From the NCBI RefSeq assembly GCF_036884655.1, contig NC_088342.1, forward strand, positions 14,916,501 through 14,980,500: a stretch of 64,000 nt of DNA. Reading direction: 5' to 3'. Source of the DNA: Musa acuminata AAA Group. Lineage: Eukaryota; Streptophyta; Magnoliopsida; Zingiberales; Musaceae. Position 1 is the stretch's first letter. Every line of letters begins with the position of its first letter. The notes beneath the pieces were generated by a model. It was not told the origin of the DNA and searched no databases. It saw only the letters and a list, made by a program, of their open reading frames with translations. Below are positions 1 through 12,065 of this stretch, in pieces. The translations under genes and the position numbers were made by a program.

Positions 1-254
1 TTGTGAGCCTTAAAAAAAAATATAAAGGATTATTAATTTCTATGGATCGAAAGAAACACGAAAGCCGATGACCTCAATAAAAAAGAAATCATGAATGAAT
101 ATAAGTCTAGAATACCAAATCACTATAAAATTAATTTACCTTTATATCTTTACTTGCTATTTTATTCATACCTTTTTTTTTCTTAGTTGAATTAGATTTT
201 AATACTTGTCACTTGTCTTTAATCAAAATTTTAAAATTTATTGAAATTTATAAT

Positions 255-290
255 AGCACTAATTCACCTACTCTTAGTATCATTCAAAAT
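255..290 (+). repeat. Relic of a Copia LTR 3' end
   Basis: The stretch reads AGCACTAATTCACC followed by CTCTTAGTAT, matching the terminal part of the Copia LTRs elsewhere in this window (CACTAATTCACCC...CTCTTAGTGC). No primer-binding site follows, so it is probably a solo or truncated LTR end. It is short and could be chance. Confidence 0.35.
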
Positions 291-939
291 TCAACATAAT
301 ATACAAAGTTCAGTAAAAAAAATTAAAAAATAATGATGGTACAAAATATTATATAAGAGGAGAGAGCGGCAAATGTGATTAGGCAACATATGGATGGAGG
401 AGACAATAAAATCAAATTTCAATATACAACCCAACCTTTAATTGCAAGATTTCAATTTTAAAATCACCTATAACATGCTGCTGCAATTTAGTTGTATATC
501 CATGTGTTGTAAATGACTTGTAATTAAATATTATAATTAAATAAGGTTCTAGCTAACTTAGTTAATAAAGATTTTAATAGTTAATAAAATCTTGAGCTTA
601 AATTAGTACTCAAGATATTTATTTGTGTCTCAAGTGTAATTATTACTATATATGAGGGTATATTTAGAAAAAAAAACATTAGGATATTTTAGTTCGTATT
701 TTCCCAGAATACAATCTTTCTTCTTGTGGGAAGAAACTCTTAGAATCTTCAGATCGAAACAATATTTCATCCCTGGATCGATAATAAAGGATCCAGATTG
801 TATTGAGGATGATCGTAAGCATCATGATCTTTTTATAATTTCTTAATTCATTATCAAATTGCTTTGGGTTTTGAACATCTTGATCTCTCCTTATTTTGTT
901 TTTGTAATCTTAATGATATTATGTTGGGACAGATTGAGA

Positions 940-1275
940 GAGAGAAAAATTGTAAAAAAAAAAAAGGGGAGGGGGGGGGGGGGATTATGATCATGGATTG
1001 CCGCGGTTTGCAGCAAGCCATCCGAGTTCGCTCGGTTGAAGTGCATAGGAAAGTGGTGAAAAAGAAGAAAATAAGGAAGGAAAAAAAAAAAAAAAGAAAG
1101 GAGAGAAAGAAGGATTGACGTGAGCCCGTGAGAGGAAAGACAGGAAAATAAAAAAATTATGTCAACCATTTTGTTGTAGCAGGTGACAGAAGTGATCTTA
1201 GAGGTGGACATTGGAAGAAGAAAAAAAAAAAAATGGAGAATGGAACAAGAAAAATAAAAGAAAAAAGAAAAAGGT
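940..1275. repeat. Purine-rich low-complexity tract
   Basis: A/G-rich run on the plus strand with a G13 homopolymer at 971-983 and several A8-A13 runs. It produces spurious lysine-rich and phenylalanine-rich frames on opposite strands. No gene signal. Confidence 0.6.
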
Positions 1276-1445
1276 ACGTGAATTAAAATTAAAAGATATT
1301 AATAGGTTTTGTTTAAAATTAAAAAAAATTTATATATGGTTGTGAATTCTTGACATTCCCAACTAATCGGGAAGTAGATAAGATTAAAGATAATTAATCC
1401 ATAAACACTAATTCACCCTCTTAGTATCGTCACGGTCCTTATAAT

Positions 1446-1456
1446 TGGTATCAGAG
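1446..1456 (+). other. Primer-binding site of CopB
   Basis: TGGTATCAGAG, then TCACG where GC is normal. It complements the 3' end of initiator-Met tRNA, the usual primer of plant Copia elements. It sits two bases after the LTR tail. Confidence 0.75.
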
Positions 1457-1494
1457 TCACGTTTCTCTTTATTTGGTTTAATACCTAAGAGAGA

Positions 1495-3100
1495 TGACTT
1501 TGTTTGATTTTCAAGATGGTTTTCTATCATTTATCTTCATATGTTCAATAGGACGGACTACACATATTGGAAAACTCGAATGAAATTTTTCTTGCTCTCT
1601 ATAAATTTTAATTTATGGAATATTATTGAACTTGGCTTTCAAAAATCTTCTAAACCAATAAATGAATGAAATGATTTAGAGAAGAAGATTTTTTCTTTGA
1701 ATGCTAGAGCTAGGAATGCTCTATTTTATACTTTGGATAAAAATGAGTTTAATCGTATTTCGACTTGTGAAACTGCACATGACATTTGGCATTCGCTTGA
1801 AGTCATACACGAAGGCATAAGTAGGGTTAAATATTCTAAAATTAATCTTTTGATACATAATTTTGAATTGTTTGGAATGTAACTAAGCAAAACCATTAGA
1901 GACATGTACACCCATTTTATGGATGTTGCCAATAGTTTAAAAGTACTTGGTAAAAATTTTTCTAACCTTGAACTTATAAATAAAATACTAAGATCCCTTC
2001 TAAAAAATTGAAATCTAATGTAACGGCAATATAAGAAGTGAAAGATCTAAATAATTTTTTACTTGAAGAATTTATTGGGTCTTTAATAACCTATAAAATA
2101 ATTTGTATTAAATATAATCAACATAAAAACTATCTTCCAAAGAATATGAAGGATTTGACACTTCGAACAATAGAAGATCACTCGAGCGAAAGCTTAAGTG
2201 ATGATGACATAGAACTTTTGACAAAAAAATTTAAAAAGTTCATAAAAAAGACTAATTCTAAAAATAAACTTAAAAATGACACAATAACTTACTATAAATC
2301 AAAGAAGCTACAAAAGAAAAAGAAAGCATTCAAGGTAACATGGGATGAATCGAGTACATTCGAAGATGAGGAGTAAACCATCAAAGGCGAGATGGTGAAC
2401 TATGCCTTAATGGCTTTCGACGATGAGGTAAATGACTCAATCGAATCTCATTTATCTTACAACAAATTGATTAATACTTTCTATGATTTATTTGATAATA
2501 TAAGTTGTTAAAAAAGGATCATACTTCTCTTGCTAATAAATTTAAAAAATTAAAAAATGAGCATGATAATTATATATTAACTCCTTACACTAAGTGTGAA
2601 GAGTTAAGACTCATTTAAAAAGAAAATTTTATTTTTACAATAAACGTTAGAAAAATTTAAAATTGGTAGAAAATCTTTAAACATAATTCTTACCAATAAG
2701 AGTCATGTTCGTATAATTTTTATACAATTACCAAGAAGGAATCAGCTTTGTAAATAATACTCAACAAAAGCCAACCATTTTTGTTAAAGGACCCACATTA
2801 TATGTTTCTATAATCTTTATAGTAGACATGGTCATTTTGCATTTAAATATCCATTCAAAAAGTATAACTCACATAAATTGATTTGGGTTCCTAAAGGAAC
2901 CATGAATGTCTTAATGTCAAAAATTAAAATAGATAGATCCAACCATGAGAGACCCAAAGCTAAATGGGTACCTAGAACAAATACACCCTTCTTGTAGAAA
3001 TATCTACAATCGAAAGTTAGGAGAAAAAATAAAATTTTGATAGTGAATGCTCAAGGCTTATGACCGGAGATCTAACATACTTCACAAAGCTCATTAGCCG
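1495..3100 (+). pseudogene. CopB gag pseudogene with start of protease
   Basis: Gag fragments appear in several frames. Near 1560 the frame reads an RTDYTYWKTRM-like motif typical of the N-terminal Copia gag domain (DUF4219/UBN2 type). At 1697-1882 there is a 61-codon piece and at 2038-2376 a 112-codon piece that ends in a lysine-rich region. The CCHC zinc knuckle is lost: the matching residues read TYYKSKK. The distal gag motif WVPKGT is present near 2890. The frame reaches PFL and a TAG at 2995-2997, followed by a degenerate DSxCSR-MTGD protease start. Multiple stops and frameshifts make it non-functional. Confidence 0.75.
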
Positions 3101-4097
3101 AAACAAAATAATTTTAAAAATATCTTTATTTCTAAAACTTATCAAGTTTTTCGATCATGTATATTATTAGTTTTTGAATCTCTTTGAACTATGAAAGTGA
3201 TTTTGATGATATGAATTTGAATGAGTTATTATCTAAATCATGATATTGATATCTTAATAATTATAACTTGAGAATTTATATAAATCTAGATCGTTCACTA
3301 TGATTTTTTCATTTTATTAAAGAGAATTATCCAAAAGAATCATGATTTCTCTTATAAATCATTTTTTTATTCCCTCTTTCACTAAAAAGGATATTTGTTA
3401 AAATGAATCATGTCTTTTGGTATTCACGAATTGACCCTTCTTGATCTTTTATATTAAAAACTTTCATGTTAAGATTTTCATATGAGTCCTTTGTATTTAT
3501 GTTATGAACAGAACAATACACAAAAAAGCAAAAAGTGCTAGTTTGAATATTAAACTTAGGCATGTTAAATTCTTAATTTTTCCAAATTTGATACTCGATA
3601 TCTTTTATGAATCAAGATCCTTGTTCTCCTATACTTCCTTTTGTTAAAGAGAATAGTTATGAATCATGGATTTTCTTTTGATTTCTCAAAATTCATGACT
3701 TAAAATTTCCTTTGAAGAGGCAATATTTGGTCTCCAAAGATTTCTTTTTACTATTTATAAAAGAAGAGACTTATCAAAATTAATCATGACTTGATCCTTC
3801 ATTATCTTTGATGTTGATATCTTTCAATATGTTTGTAATTGGTTGTATACCTTATGTCATATTTAAAAATTGATGTAAAGAAAAAATATTTATAATATTA
3901 TATTATTCTCTTCCTTTGCACAATGACAAAGGGGGAGAAAGATTGCTAATTTGAATATTACAAAAGGAAGAAAAATCAAGCAAAAGTGTAATGGTACCGC
4001 TAGACTAGGCGGTGGTACTACCAGATTGAGCAATGGTACCGCCTAATATTAGACTAGCAAGCGGTGGTACCACCCAGTGCAAGCGATGGTACCGCCC

Positions 4098-4543
4098 TGT
4101 CACGGACAAACTTCTAAACAGGATGTTTGATGTAATGCTTATGTATGTCCGTGTCTTTTGGTATGTTCATGCCTTGTACAGCATGTAGAGGGACGACCGA
4201 AGGCGTAATAGTCCCATTTTAGTTAAGTTGGTGGCCTCTTTAGGCTTGTAAATAAAGGTTGTGTCATGTGGACACGTGTGAGAGATTTTTAATCTGTAAT
4301 AGACCATTTTACCCTTTGTTGTGCAACTGTTCAGAGCTTGTAAAGTCTGTTTGGAATTTGCACTGTCTATGAAGTGTTTTTCGGAGATGTTTGCTTGTGG
4401 ATCCCGATTGAGGCGTTCTCTCTAACCCGTTCTCTCTTTTGTTGGTTCTAAGGGACAATGGGAGGCTTCGGAGAGGCTGACCTTTGCGGACGGACACGCA
4501 AGGGTGCCACACGACTTAGGCAAAACTAGCTAAGTCCGTGACA
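4098..4543 (+). repeat. LardP 5' LTR (446 bp)
   Basis: Starts TGTCACGGACAAAC and ends TAAGTCCGTGACA. It is the inverted match of the LardM LTRs at 4636-5081 and 8754-9199, all three 446 bp by coordinate. The LTR at 4636 lies in inverted orientation only 92 bp away. Confidence 0.9.
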
Positions 4544-4545
4544 TA

Positions 4546-4560
4546 TGATATCAGAGCGGG
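4546..4560 (+). other. Primer-binding site of LardP
   Basis: TGATATCAGAGCGGG, one base off the initiator-Met complement TGGTATCAGAGCGGG that is intact in LardM. It lies two bases after the LTR. Confidence 0.85.
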
Positions 4561-4635
4561 ATAAGCACTCATAGAAACACTTAGCATGCAAATATGGGGG
4601 ACCTAGCGGGGCTGCATTGAGGGCAGTCAGCACAC

Positions 4636-5081
4636 TGTCATGGACTTAGCTGGTTTTGCCTAAGTCGTGCGGCACTCTTGTGTGTCCGTCTGCAAAGGTC
4701 AGCCTCCCCGAAGCCTCCATTTGTCCCTTAGGACCACCAAAAGAGAGAACGGGTTAGAGAGAACGCCTCAATCGGGATCCACAAGCAAACATCTCCGAAA
4801 AACACTTCATAGACAATGCAAATTACAAACAAACTTTACAAGCTCTGAACAGTGGCACAACAAAGGGTAAAATGGTCTATTATAGATCGAAAATCTCTCA
4901 CACGTGTCCACATGACACAACCTTTATTTACAAGCCTAAAGAGGCCACCAACCCAACTAAAATGGGACTATTAAGCCTTCGGCCGCCCCTCTACATGCTG
5001 TACAAGGCATGAACATGCCAAAAGACATGGACATTCATAAGCATTACATCAAACACCTTGTTTAAAAGTTTGTCCGTGACA
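4636..5081 (-). repeat. LardM 3' LTR (446 bp)
   Basis: Plus-strand ends are TGTCATGGAC and GTCCGTGACA. It is followed on the plus strand by the complement of a polypurine tract, which makes it the 3' LTR of a minus-strand element. Confidence 0.9.
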
Positions 5082-5092
5082 TTCTCCCCCAC
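5082..5092 (-). other. Polypurine tract of LardM
   Basis: On the minus strand the sequence is GTGGGGGAGAA directly before the LTR start TGTCACGG, the standard position for plus-strand DNA priming. Confidence 0.85.
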
Positions 5093-8000
5093 TTATTCCT
5101 TCGACGTCCTCGTTGAAGCCTTTGTCGACACTGCAACTCCTCGCCTTTGCTGAGTCTTCAATCTTTTGCTCCAACTATAATGCGCCTCTTGGCTCCTAGC
5201 TGCTCTCCGCTGCTGTTTTTGAGTAGTCGAACCTTTGATCCGCCATGTTGCTTCAACTCACCAATGACTCTGACTCTGGTGTGGGGTTGGCTGAGTTGTA
5301 TTGATCATTGTTGATTCCTGCGGATCCCCTAGATGAAGGAAAAGACCATCCTTACTGCGCCAGTCTCTCAAATGCCTCATGCTGCTTGAACTGGGTGGAT
5401 GCTTGTTGGAGCTTTTAACGAGCATCGTCTCGCAAACTTCTGAAGTTTTGGGTCCTTCCTCCACAAAATTTGCTCATTGACTCTTCTTTCACTTAGTTGT
5501 CACATCCAAGTAGGTTCGCATCACTTCCGCTTTCGATTGGCATTTCGTTGGGAAATGAAGCGGTCAATCTACTCTCAGTAGCACTGATAACCGTTGGTGA
5601 GGATTTGATAACTATTGTATTTCATTATCTTCGAAGGGTCTTTGAACTTGTGCAGAGCTCCTCTACTGGATAGATAAGAGAATTGGGGTACTCGGTTTCG
5701 CCCATTCTCTTAAGAGTTGAGAAGGCAAAGGTTACTTGACTTCGCCCACCTCCTCGAGGTTGTACTTCATGCATCGAGCTGGTTACTAGCCTTCGTCTGC
5801 TCTTTGCTCACACTTCTGAAGCACTTGAAGTGTTTGCACTCCTTGCGTTGAGTTAGCTACTGTGATTCACCTTCTCAATGCCATCGAACTTCTGGAATGC
5901 AGGAAGTTTTCACCCCAACTTGGAGTAATTCTCTCATAGGTTTGGTTGCCTCTGGGATTGTACCGTCTTCTCCATCAACCCTGCCGCCTACTCCGCTGAG
6001 TAGCAAAAGTACAGCACCGCGTACTGCCTGCTTCGTTCCTTGGTTATGCACTCTTGCATGACCCGAAGTTCTTCACTTTCGGCTATCTTGATGAGAAGCT
6101 TATTGACACCGGTCTTACGAAGTTCCTCGGCCTCTGCCCTTCAGCCTTGTCTCGGTACTTGGAGATTGCCTCTACATGCTCCACCTCCTCGGCCCCTTTC
6201 ACAACCAAGCGCTCTCCCTCCATGAGAGCAAGGGATCAATGACTTTCACGGAAGTCCCGCCTCTGCGGTACCATGGCGCTGCCATGCCCATGGCCCTACT
6301 ATCCGTCGCCTCGCATCTGCATCCCTTTTCTTCACGATCAGTAGATATGTCTCCGCGGCACTCCTCTGAGTCCACCTCCATTCTAACTTATGCTTGATTT
6401 TGGGTAGCTAAGTCCCTTTGGACCCGTCGTCGCTTCCTCGCCCCTTTCGACCCCCTGCTTCAACACCTCTGTGTTCTCCAAGTAGTATGTTTGGTCGATG
6501 GAAAGACAGACTGCAACTCCCATTCATGGCCTCTGCCATCGTGTTGTAGGGTTTGCACCGATTCTGTTCTCCTTAGCTTCCTTGGTAGCAACGTTCGCTT
6601 ACTCGACCTTGTCCTCTGACTTGTCAGGCTCCCTTAAGCGAATATGAGCTCTAGAGCAGTCCAACTCTCCAACTGCTTCGATCATACCTCTGCATGATCA
6701 AGTCCCTCCCATGGAACTCACTGGTACTTGCATTCGAACTTTTCCCTTGGTGGAACACAGCCCCTATATGCTGATGACCAAGGCTTTCATCCAATGCAAA
6801 ATTTGATGCACGCACGGAAGACCCGCCTCCGCGGTACCATGGCCTTCACTCCTTGAATCCATAGCCCTTCTTGCCATCGTGTTGTTCACCGAAGTGGAGC
6901 TTCCAATAGCTCCCGATCATACCTCCGTATGATCTAGTCCCTCACGGGACTTTGTCATGTGTATCGCATTGCCACGAACTATTCCACCACGATCCGCTGC
7001 ACCATGTCGCCTCCTAGTGACATCTCCATTGCATTCTGATCCTTGTGGAATAAACTTGAATTGTGAACCCTCCATGTGTGGCCTCTGCCAATACATCGCA
7101 GGGTCTCTTCCACCTTCGATTTTGTTCGCTCCTTTGGCAATCGACCTTCATCCACCCACTCTTGGGTCACACCTAGATAAAGCACCGCTCTAGGACAGTC
7201 CGTCGCCTAGTAGCTCCCGAAGTCCACCGACTTCACTGTAATTTGTGCACCATTGTCTGGATCCTGGGCCTCTGCCCCTACCAGCACAATCTCCGTTGCG
7301 CACCGCTTCCTTTATAGCAACTTGAATGACAATACTGTGGCATATTCTTCAAAAGTACCAGCCTCTGCGTCCTCTTGCCCCGTGCTAAGGCCTTCTGAAC
7401 CCAACTTTGCCTCCGTAAATTGAGTTGCCTTAGTTCCTTCATCAAATGCTCCTCCGAGATAAGGTGCATGTGCCTAGAAGCTCCCTTCATCTTTGGCACC
7501 ATGCAAGATGAGTCCGCTCCATCAGAATGAAGGACCTATGGAACAACATGATCCTACTCTTGCCTCTGCAAGGGTTCATGTCCTTGACCTCTGTCTAAGG
7601 AAAGCACTGCGCCTCTGCTCCATGTTCCAACTTTTTTTATAGCTCCCTTCATGCGGCTTGGGTACTTCGCTAAGTTACACCCATGTTGCTCCGCTCCTCG
7701 TTTTTGCATTAAGTCGATGGTGGCCCTCGCGCCCACCATTCCACGGGTCAGCCCTCCCTTGAGTCCGATCTCCATATCGACTCCAAGTGTGCCTTTATTT
7801 AAGTTGCTTTGGGTCGCTCCCCCACTTGATCTTGCAATGCATCCACCAATGCATTCTCTCAAGTGAGATCATGCGACGACTCCTCGCCGCTTGCTCAGTC
7901 CATCGAGCTTTGTGGAGTTGTTGTTTGTTGAGGTACTCCTCCTCAACATGTGACGTCCGTCTCACATGATTCTCCCTCTGGAGAGCCGGGACTTATCCCT

Positions 8001-8736
8001 CCTGGATAACTATCCCATTGGAGCAACATCTCTCTTCGTTTCGGAGACCACCATCCCCTTGGACTACTCCGATCTGCTGAACAAACCGTGCATTGTTCTA
8101 CCTCCTGCAAACGCACTTGCTAGATTGCAACTCCACGTTAATACAGCCCCCGCTGCACTACTCAAGGCCTAGCAACATGCTGAACTCGTTGTACACTCTA
8201 GTCTCATACGGACGTATCCTTCACATGCCGAAGAGAAAGTTCCAATGCTCCATGGCGCCGAGTTTCGGTCGCCTTGGGATGGCCGCGAACATTCCATCGT
8301 CCGCATACAAGCCCATGCATGAGTATTGAATTCTTTGAGTTAGCAATTCCCCTCACCTCTGTGAGCTTTGCACAACTCTTTCGATCGTTGAGCAACTCAT
8401 TCCACCTTGCATGGTCTCATTCTTTACCAAGCGCCTTGCTTGCCTTGAGCACCATCAAGTATAATTGTCAACGTTGAGCCGTAGCTCAAACTCAGCCATC
8501 CAACCTTTGTGCGCTCCACATTCTTCAAAGCTTGCCTATTCTCATGGTGCCTCTTGCGCGAAGGGTTGGCCATTCCTCTGAATGCCAATCTTAGATGCCC
8601 GCTCCTCCGAGCGACTCCTTTTCCCTACATCTCCATGCCTGTTTTCCCCAAACGGTCGCGCGGGTGCTGACTGCCCTCAACGCAGCCCCGCTTTGTCCCC
8701 CACGTTTGCATGCTAAGTGTCTCTATGAGTGCTTGT
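5093..8736 (-). other. LardM interior, no recognisable protein
   Basis: About 3.6 kb, clearly less AT-rich than its surroundings. Minus-strand frames such as 8395-8204 (63 codons, containing KLTEVRGIANSK), 7502-7278 (74 codons) and 7185-6979 (68 codons) recur with near-identical sequence in LardP. I do not recognise any of them. They may be relics of a lost coding region or chance frames kept by recent copying. Confidence 0.6.
6564..6577. other. Empty-site equivalent of the CopA insertion
   Basis: CTGTTCTCCTTAGC here is the reverse complement of the joined sequence that flanks CopA in LardP (GCTA, then AGGAG, then AACAG). It shows the pre-insertion state and confirms the CopA borders. Confidence 0.8.
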
Positions 8737-8751
8737 CCCGCTCTGATACCA
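8737..8751 (-). other. Primer-binding site of LardM
   Basis: The minus strand reads TGGTATCAGAGCGGG, a perfect 15-base initiator-Met tRNA complement, two bases inside the LTR at 8754. Confidence 0.9.
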
Positions 8752-8753
8752 TC

Positions 8754-9199
8754 TGTCACGAACTTAGCTGGTTTTGCCTAAGTCGTACGGCACCCTTGCG
8801 TGTCCGTCCGCAAAGGTCAACCTCCCTGAAGCCTCCATTTGTCCCTTAGGACCACCAAAAGAGAGAACGGGTTAGAAAGAACGCCTCAATCGGGATACAC
8901 AAGCAAACATTTCTGAAAAACACTTCATAGACAATGCAAATTACAAACAGACTTTACAAGCTTTGAACAGTGGCATAACAAAGGGTAAAATGATCCATTA
9001 CAGACCGAAAATCTCTCACACGTGTCCACATGACACAACCTTTATTTACAAGCCTAAAGAGGCCACCAACCCAACTAAAATGAGACTCTTAAGCCTTCGG
9101 CCACCCCTCTACATGCTGTACAAGGCATGAACATGCCAAAAGATACGGACATTCATAAGCATTACATCAAACACCTTGTTTAAAAGTTTGTTCGTGACA
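8754..9199 (-). repeat. LardM 5' LTR (446 bp)
   Basis: Plus-strand ends are TGTCACGAAC and TTCGTGACA. It is nearly the same as the 3' LTR at 4636-5081, with scattered substitutions visible by eye. Confidence 0.9.
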
Positions 9200-11299
9200 A
9201 CACGCGCGACCGTTTGGGGGAAAACGGGCATGGAGATGTAGGGAAAAGGAGTCGCTCGGAGGAGCGGGTATCTGACATTGGCATTCAGAGGAATGTCCAA
9301 CCCTTCACGCAAGAGGCACCACGAGAACAGGCAAGCTTGGAAGAATGCGGAGCGCACAAAGGTTGGGATGGCTGAGTTTGAGCTATGGCTCAACATTGAC
9401 AACTATACTTGATAGTGCTCAAGACAAGCGAGGCGCTTGGTAAAGGATGAGACCATGCAAGGTGGAATGAGTTGCTCAACGACCAAAAGTGTTATGCAAA
9501 GCTCACAGAGGTGAGGGGAATTGCTAACTCGAAGAATTTGGTACTCATGCATGGGCTTGTATGCGGACGATGGAATATTCGTGGCCATCCCAAGGCGACC
9601 GAAACTCGGCGCCATGGAGCATTAAAACTTTCTCTTCGGCATGTGAAGGATACGTCCGTAGGAGGCTGAAGTGTGCAACGAGTTCAGCATGTTGCTAGGC
9701 CTTGAGTGGTGCAGCGGGGGCTGTATTGACGTGGAGTCGCAATCTAGCAAGTGCGTTTGCAGGAGGCAGAACAATGCATAGTTTGTTCAGCAGATCGGAG
9801 TAGTCTAAGGGGATGGTGGTCTCCAAAATGAAGAGAGATGTTGCTCCAATGAGACAGTTATCCAGGAGGGATAAGTCCCGGCTCTCCAGAGGGAGAATCA
9901 TGTGGGACGGACCTCACAAGTTGAGGAGGAGCACCTCAACAAACAACAACTCCACGAAGCTCAATGGACTGAGCAAGCAGCGAGGAGTCGTTGCATGATC
10001 TCGCTTGAGAGAATGCATTGGTGGATGCATTACGAGATCAATTGGGGGAGCAACCCAAAGCAACTCAAATGAAGGCATACTTGGAGTCGATATGTAGATC
10101 GGACTCAAGGGAGGGCTGACCCGTGGAATGGTGGGCGCGAGGGCCACCATCGACTCAATGCAAAAACGAGGAGCGGAGTAACTTGGGTGTAACTTGGCGA
10201 ACTACCCAAGCCGCATGAAGGGAGCCAGCATAGAAGTTGGAACATGGAGCAGAGGCACAGTGCTTTCCTTAGACAGAGGTCAAGGACATGAACTCTTGCA
10301 GAGGCAAGAGTAGGATCATGTTGTCCCATGGGTCCTTTATTCTGATGGAGCAGACTCATCTTGCATGGTGCCAAAGACGAAGGGAGCTTCTGGGCACATG
10401 CACCTTATCTCGGAGAAGCATTTGATGGAGGAACTAAGGCGACTCAATTTGCGGAGGCGAAATTGGGTTCAGAAGGCCTTAGCACGGGGCAAGAGGACTC
10501 AGAGGTGGGTACTCTTGAAGAATATGCCATCGTGTTGCCATTCAAGTTGCCATAAAGGAAGCGGTGCACAGCGGAGATTGTGCTGGTAGGGGCTGAGGCC
10601 CAGGATCCAGACAATGGTGCACAAATTACAGTGAAGTCGGTGGACTTCGGGAGCTACTAGGCGACGGACTGTCCTAGAGCGGTGCTTTATCTAGGTGTGA
10701 CCCAAGAGTGGGTGGATGAAGGTCGATTGCCAAAGGAGCGAACAAAATCGAAGGTGGAAGAGACCCTGCGATATATTGGCAGAGGCCACACATGGAGGGT
10801 TCACAATTCGAGTTCATCCCACAAGGATCAGAATGCAATAGAGATGTCACCAGGAGGTGACATGGTGCAGCGGATCATGGTGGAATAGTTCATGGCAAAT
10901 GTGATACACACGACATAGTCCCGTGAGGGACTAGATCATACGGAGGTATGATCGGGAGCTACTAGAAGCTCCACTTCGGTGAACAACATGACGGCAAGAA
11001 GGGTTATGGATTCAAGGAGTGAAGGTCATGGTACCGTAGAGGCGGGTCTTCCGTGCGTGCATCGAATTTTGCATCGGATGAAAACCTTAGTCATCAGCAT
11101 ATGGGGGCTGGGTTCCACCAAGGGAAAAGTTCGAATGCAAGTACCAGTGAGTTCCATTGGGGGGACTTGATCATGCAGAGGTATGATCGAAGCAACTTGA
11201 GAGTTGGACTGCTCCAGAGCTCATATTCGCTTAAGGGAGCCCGGCAAGTCAGAGGACAAGGTCGAGTAAGCGAACGTTGCTACCAAGGAAGCTAAGGTG
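9200..11299 (+). mobile_element. LardP (second segment)
   Basis: Reverse-complement match of LardM interior from about 8665 down to 6577. It continues LardP after the LardM insertion and is cut at 11300 by CopA. Small frames shared with LardM include 9472-9669, 10365-10589 and 10682-10888. None is recognised. Confidence 0.88.
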
Positions 11300-12065
11300 T
11301 GTTAGGATTAAGAGCACTGAGAGGGGGGGGGGGGGGGGGGTGAATTAGTGCAGCGGAAAACTTTCGACGATTAAAAAGGTGTTCGTATGATAAAAGCGAT
11401 TTCGGTAGAAAAGTCGATTCGTAAATCTCTTTAACTTGTAATCAAGCGAGATGTAGTTAAAGGAAATCTATGAAGGCAGTTTGCAGTTATGATGAAAGTT
11501 AAAATGTAAGCGCAAACTGAAATATGATTTTCGTACGATAAAACTGATTTATGTCTAAATGCCGATTCGGAAAATACTGAACTTTAAAACACGATCGTAA
11601 ATGTGCAGAAGGCATTAAGCTATTGAGGAGGTTTGCAGTAAGGATAAGATGCTCAAAGTAAATGCAAACCGAGATTTAGAGTGGTTCGGTCAATCTTGAC
11701 CTACATCCACTTTTGGCTTCCTCCACCGACGAGGTCACTGACGTCTACTAGAGGCCTTCCTTCAATAGGCAAAGGCCAATCACCCTTTTAAAGTTTTACT
11801 CCTTTTGACGGGCTTAGGAGACAACCCTTACAGAATTTTCTCTCATCTTTTTAAAGATCAAAACTTGGAAGAAAAGAGGGAGAAGAACTTTTGGCCTTTA
11901 CAACAATTTTGAGCTCTAAAAATCACAGAATAAGATCAGGATTTCGGTGTGTTTTTGGTGCTCTTTCAGTGCTGAAAGGGTGGGGTATTTATATGCCCCA
12001 ACCCAGTTTGAATTTCCAGCTCAAAACTGTCAATTCCCGTAATTCCGGGATCTGGCGGTTGCACC

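Larger units (their letters stand above)
1..1395. other. AT-rich intergenic DNA, no gene seen
   Basis: No convincing coding region. Short open frames here are AT-rich or come from low-complexity purine runs. A purine-rich stretch at about 940-1275 includes 13 consecutive G at 971-983. A short piece resembling the end of a Copia LTR lies at 255-290. Confidence 0.6.
1396..4097 (+). mobile_element. CopB: decayed gag-only Ty1/Copia element, truncated at both ends
   Basis: A 5' LTR tail (CACTAATTCACCCTCTTAGT) ends just before a primer-binding site at 1446. A decayed gag follows to about 3000, then the first residues of the protease region, then AT-rich non-coding DNA instead of pol. A purine tract with the form ACAAAGGGGGAGAAAG lies near 3926. 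From about 3984 the sequence jumps into GGTACC-rich LTR-type repeats and stops where the LardP LTR begins at 4098. The 5' LTR body is missing. Confidence 0.7.
4098..4635 (+). mobile_element. LardP (first segment): 5' end of plus-strand LTR element
   Basis: Begins with a complete 446-bp LTR, then a primer-binding site and 75 bases of internal sequence, and is interrupted at 4636 by LardM. It resumes at 9200. The family has 446-bp LTRs with palindromic ends (TGTCACGG...CCGTGACA) and a non-coding interior, so it fits a large retrotransposon derivative (LARD). Confidence 0.85.
4636..9199 (-). mobile_element. LardM: complete non-coding LTR element nested in LardP
   Basis: A 4,564-bp element on the minus strand with two 446-bp LTRs, a primer-binding site at 8737-8751 and a polypurine tract at 5082-5092. 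LardP internal sequence stops at ACAC (4632-4635) and resumes with ACAC (9200-9203), which looks like the target-site duplication (4 bp as read). The 3.65-kb interior has no long frame; the best runs are about 60-100 codons. Several small frames keep their start and stop in LardP as well. No protease, integrase or reverse transcriptase motifs were recognised, so any movement would need enzymes from elsewhere. Confidence 0.88.

Noticed and set aside
864..1211. 84- and 106-codon frames on opposite strands
   Set aside because: Both come from the purine-rich tract; Lys-rich on one strand and Phe/Leu-rich on the other.
4309..4870. Pair of 67-codon frames of nearly the same protein on opposite strands
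   Set aside because: They are the same stretch of the inverted LardP and LardM LTRs; LTR sequence, not genes.
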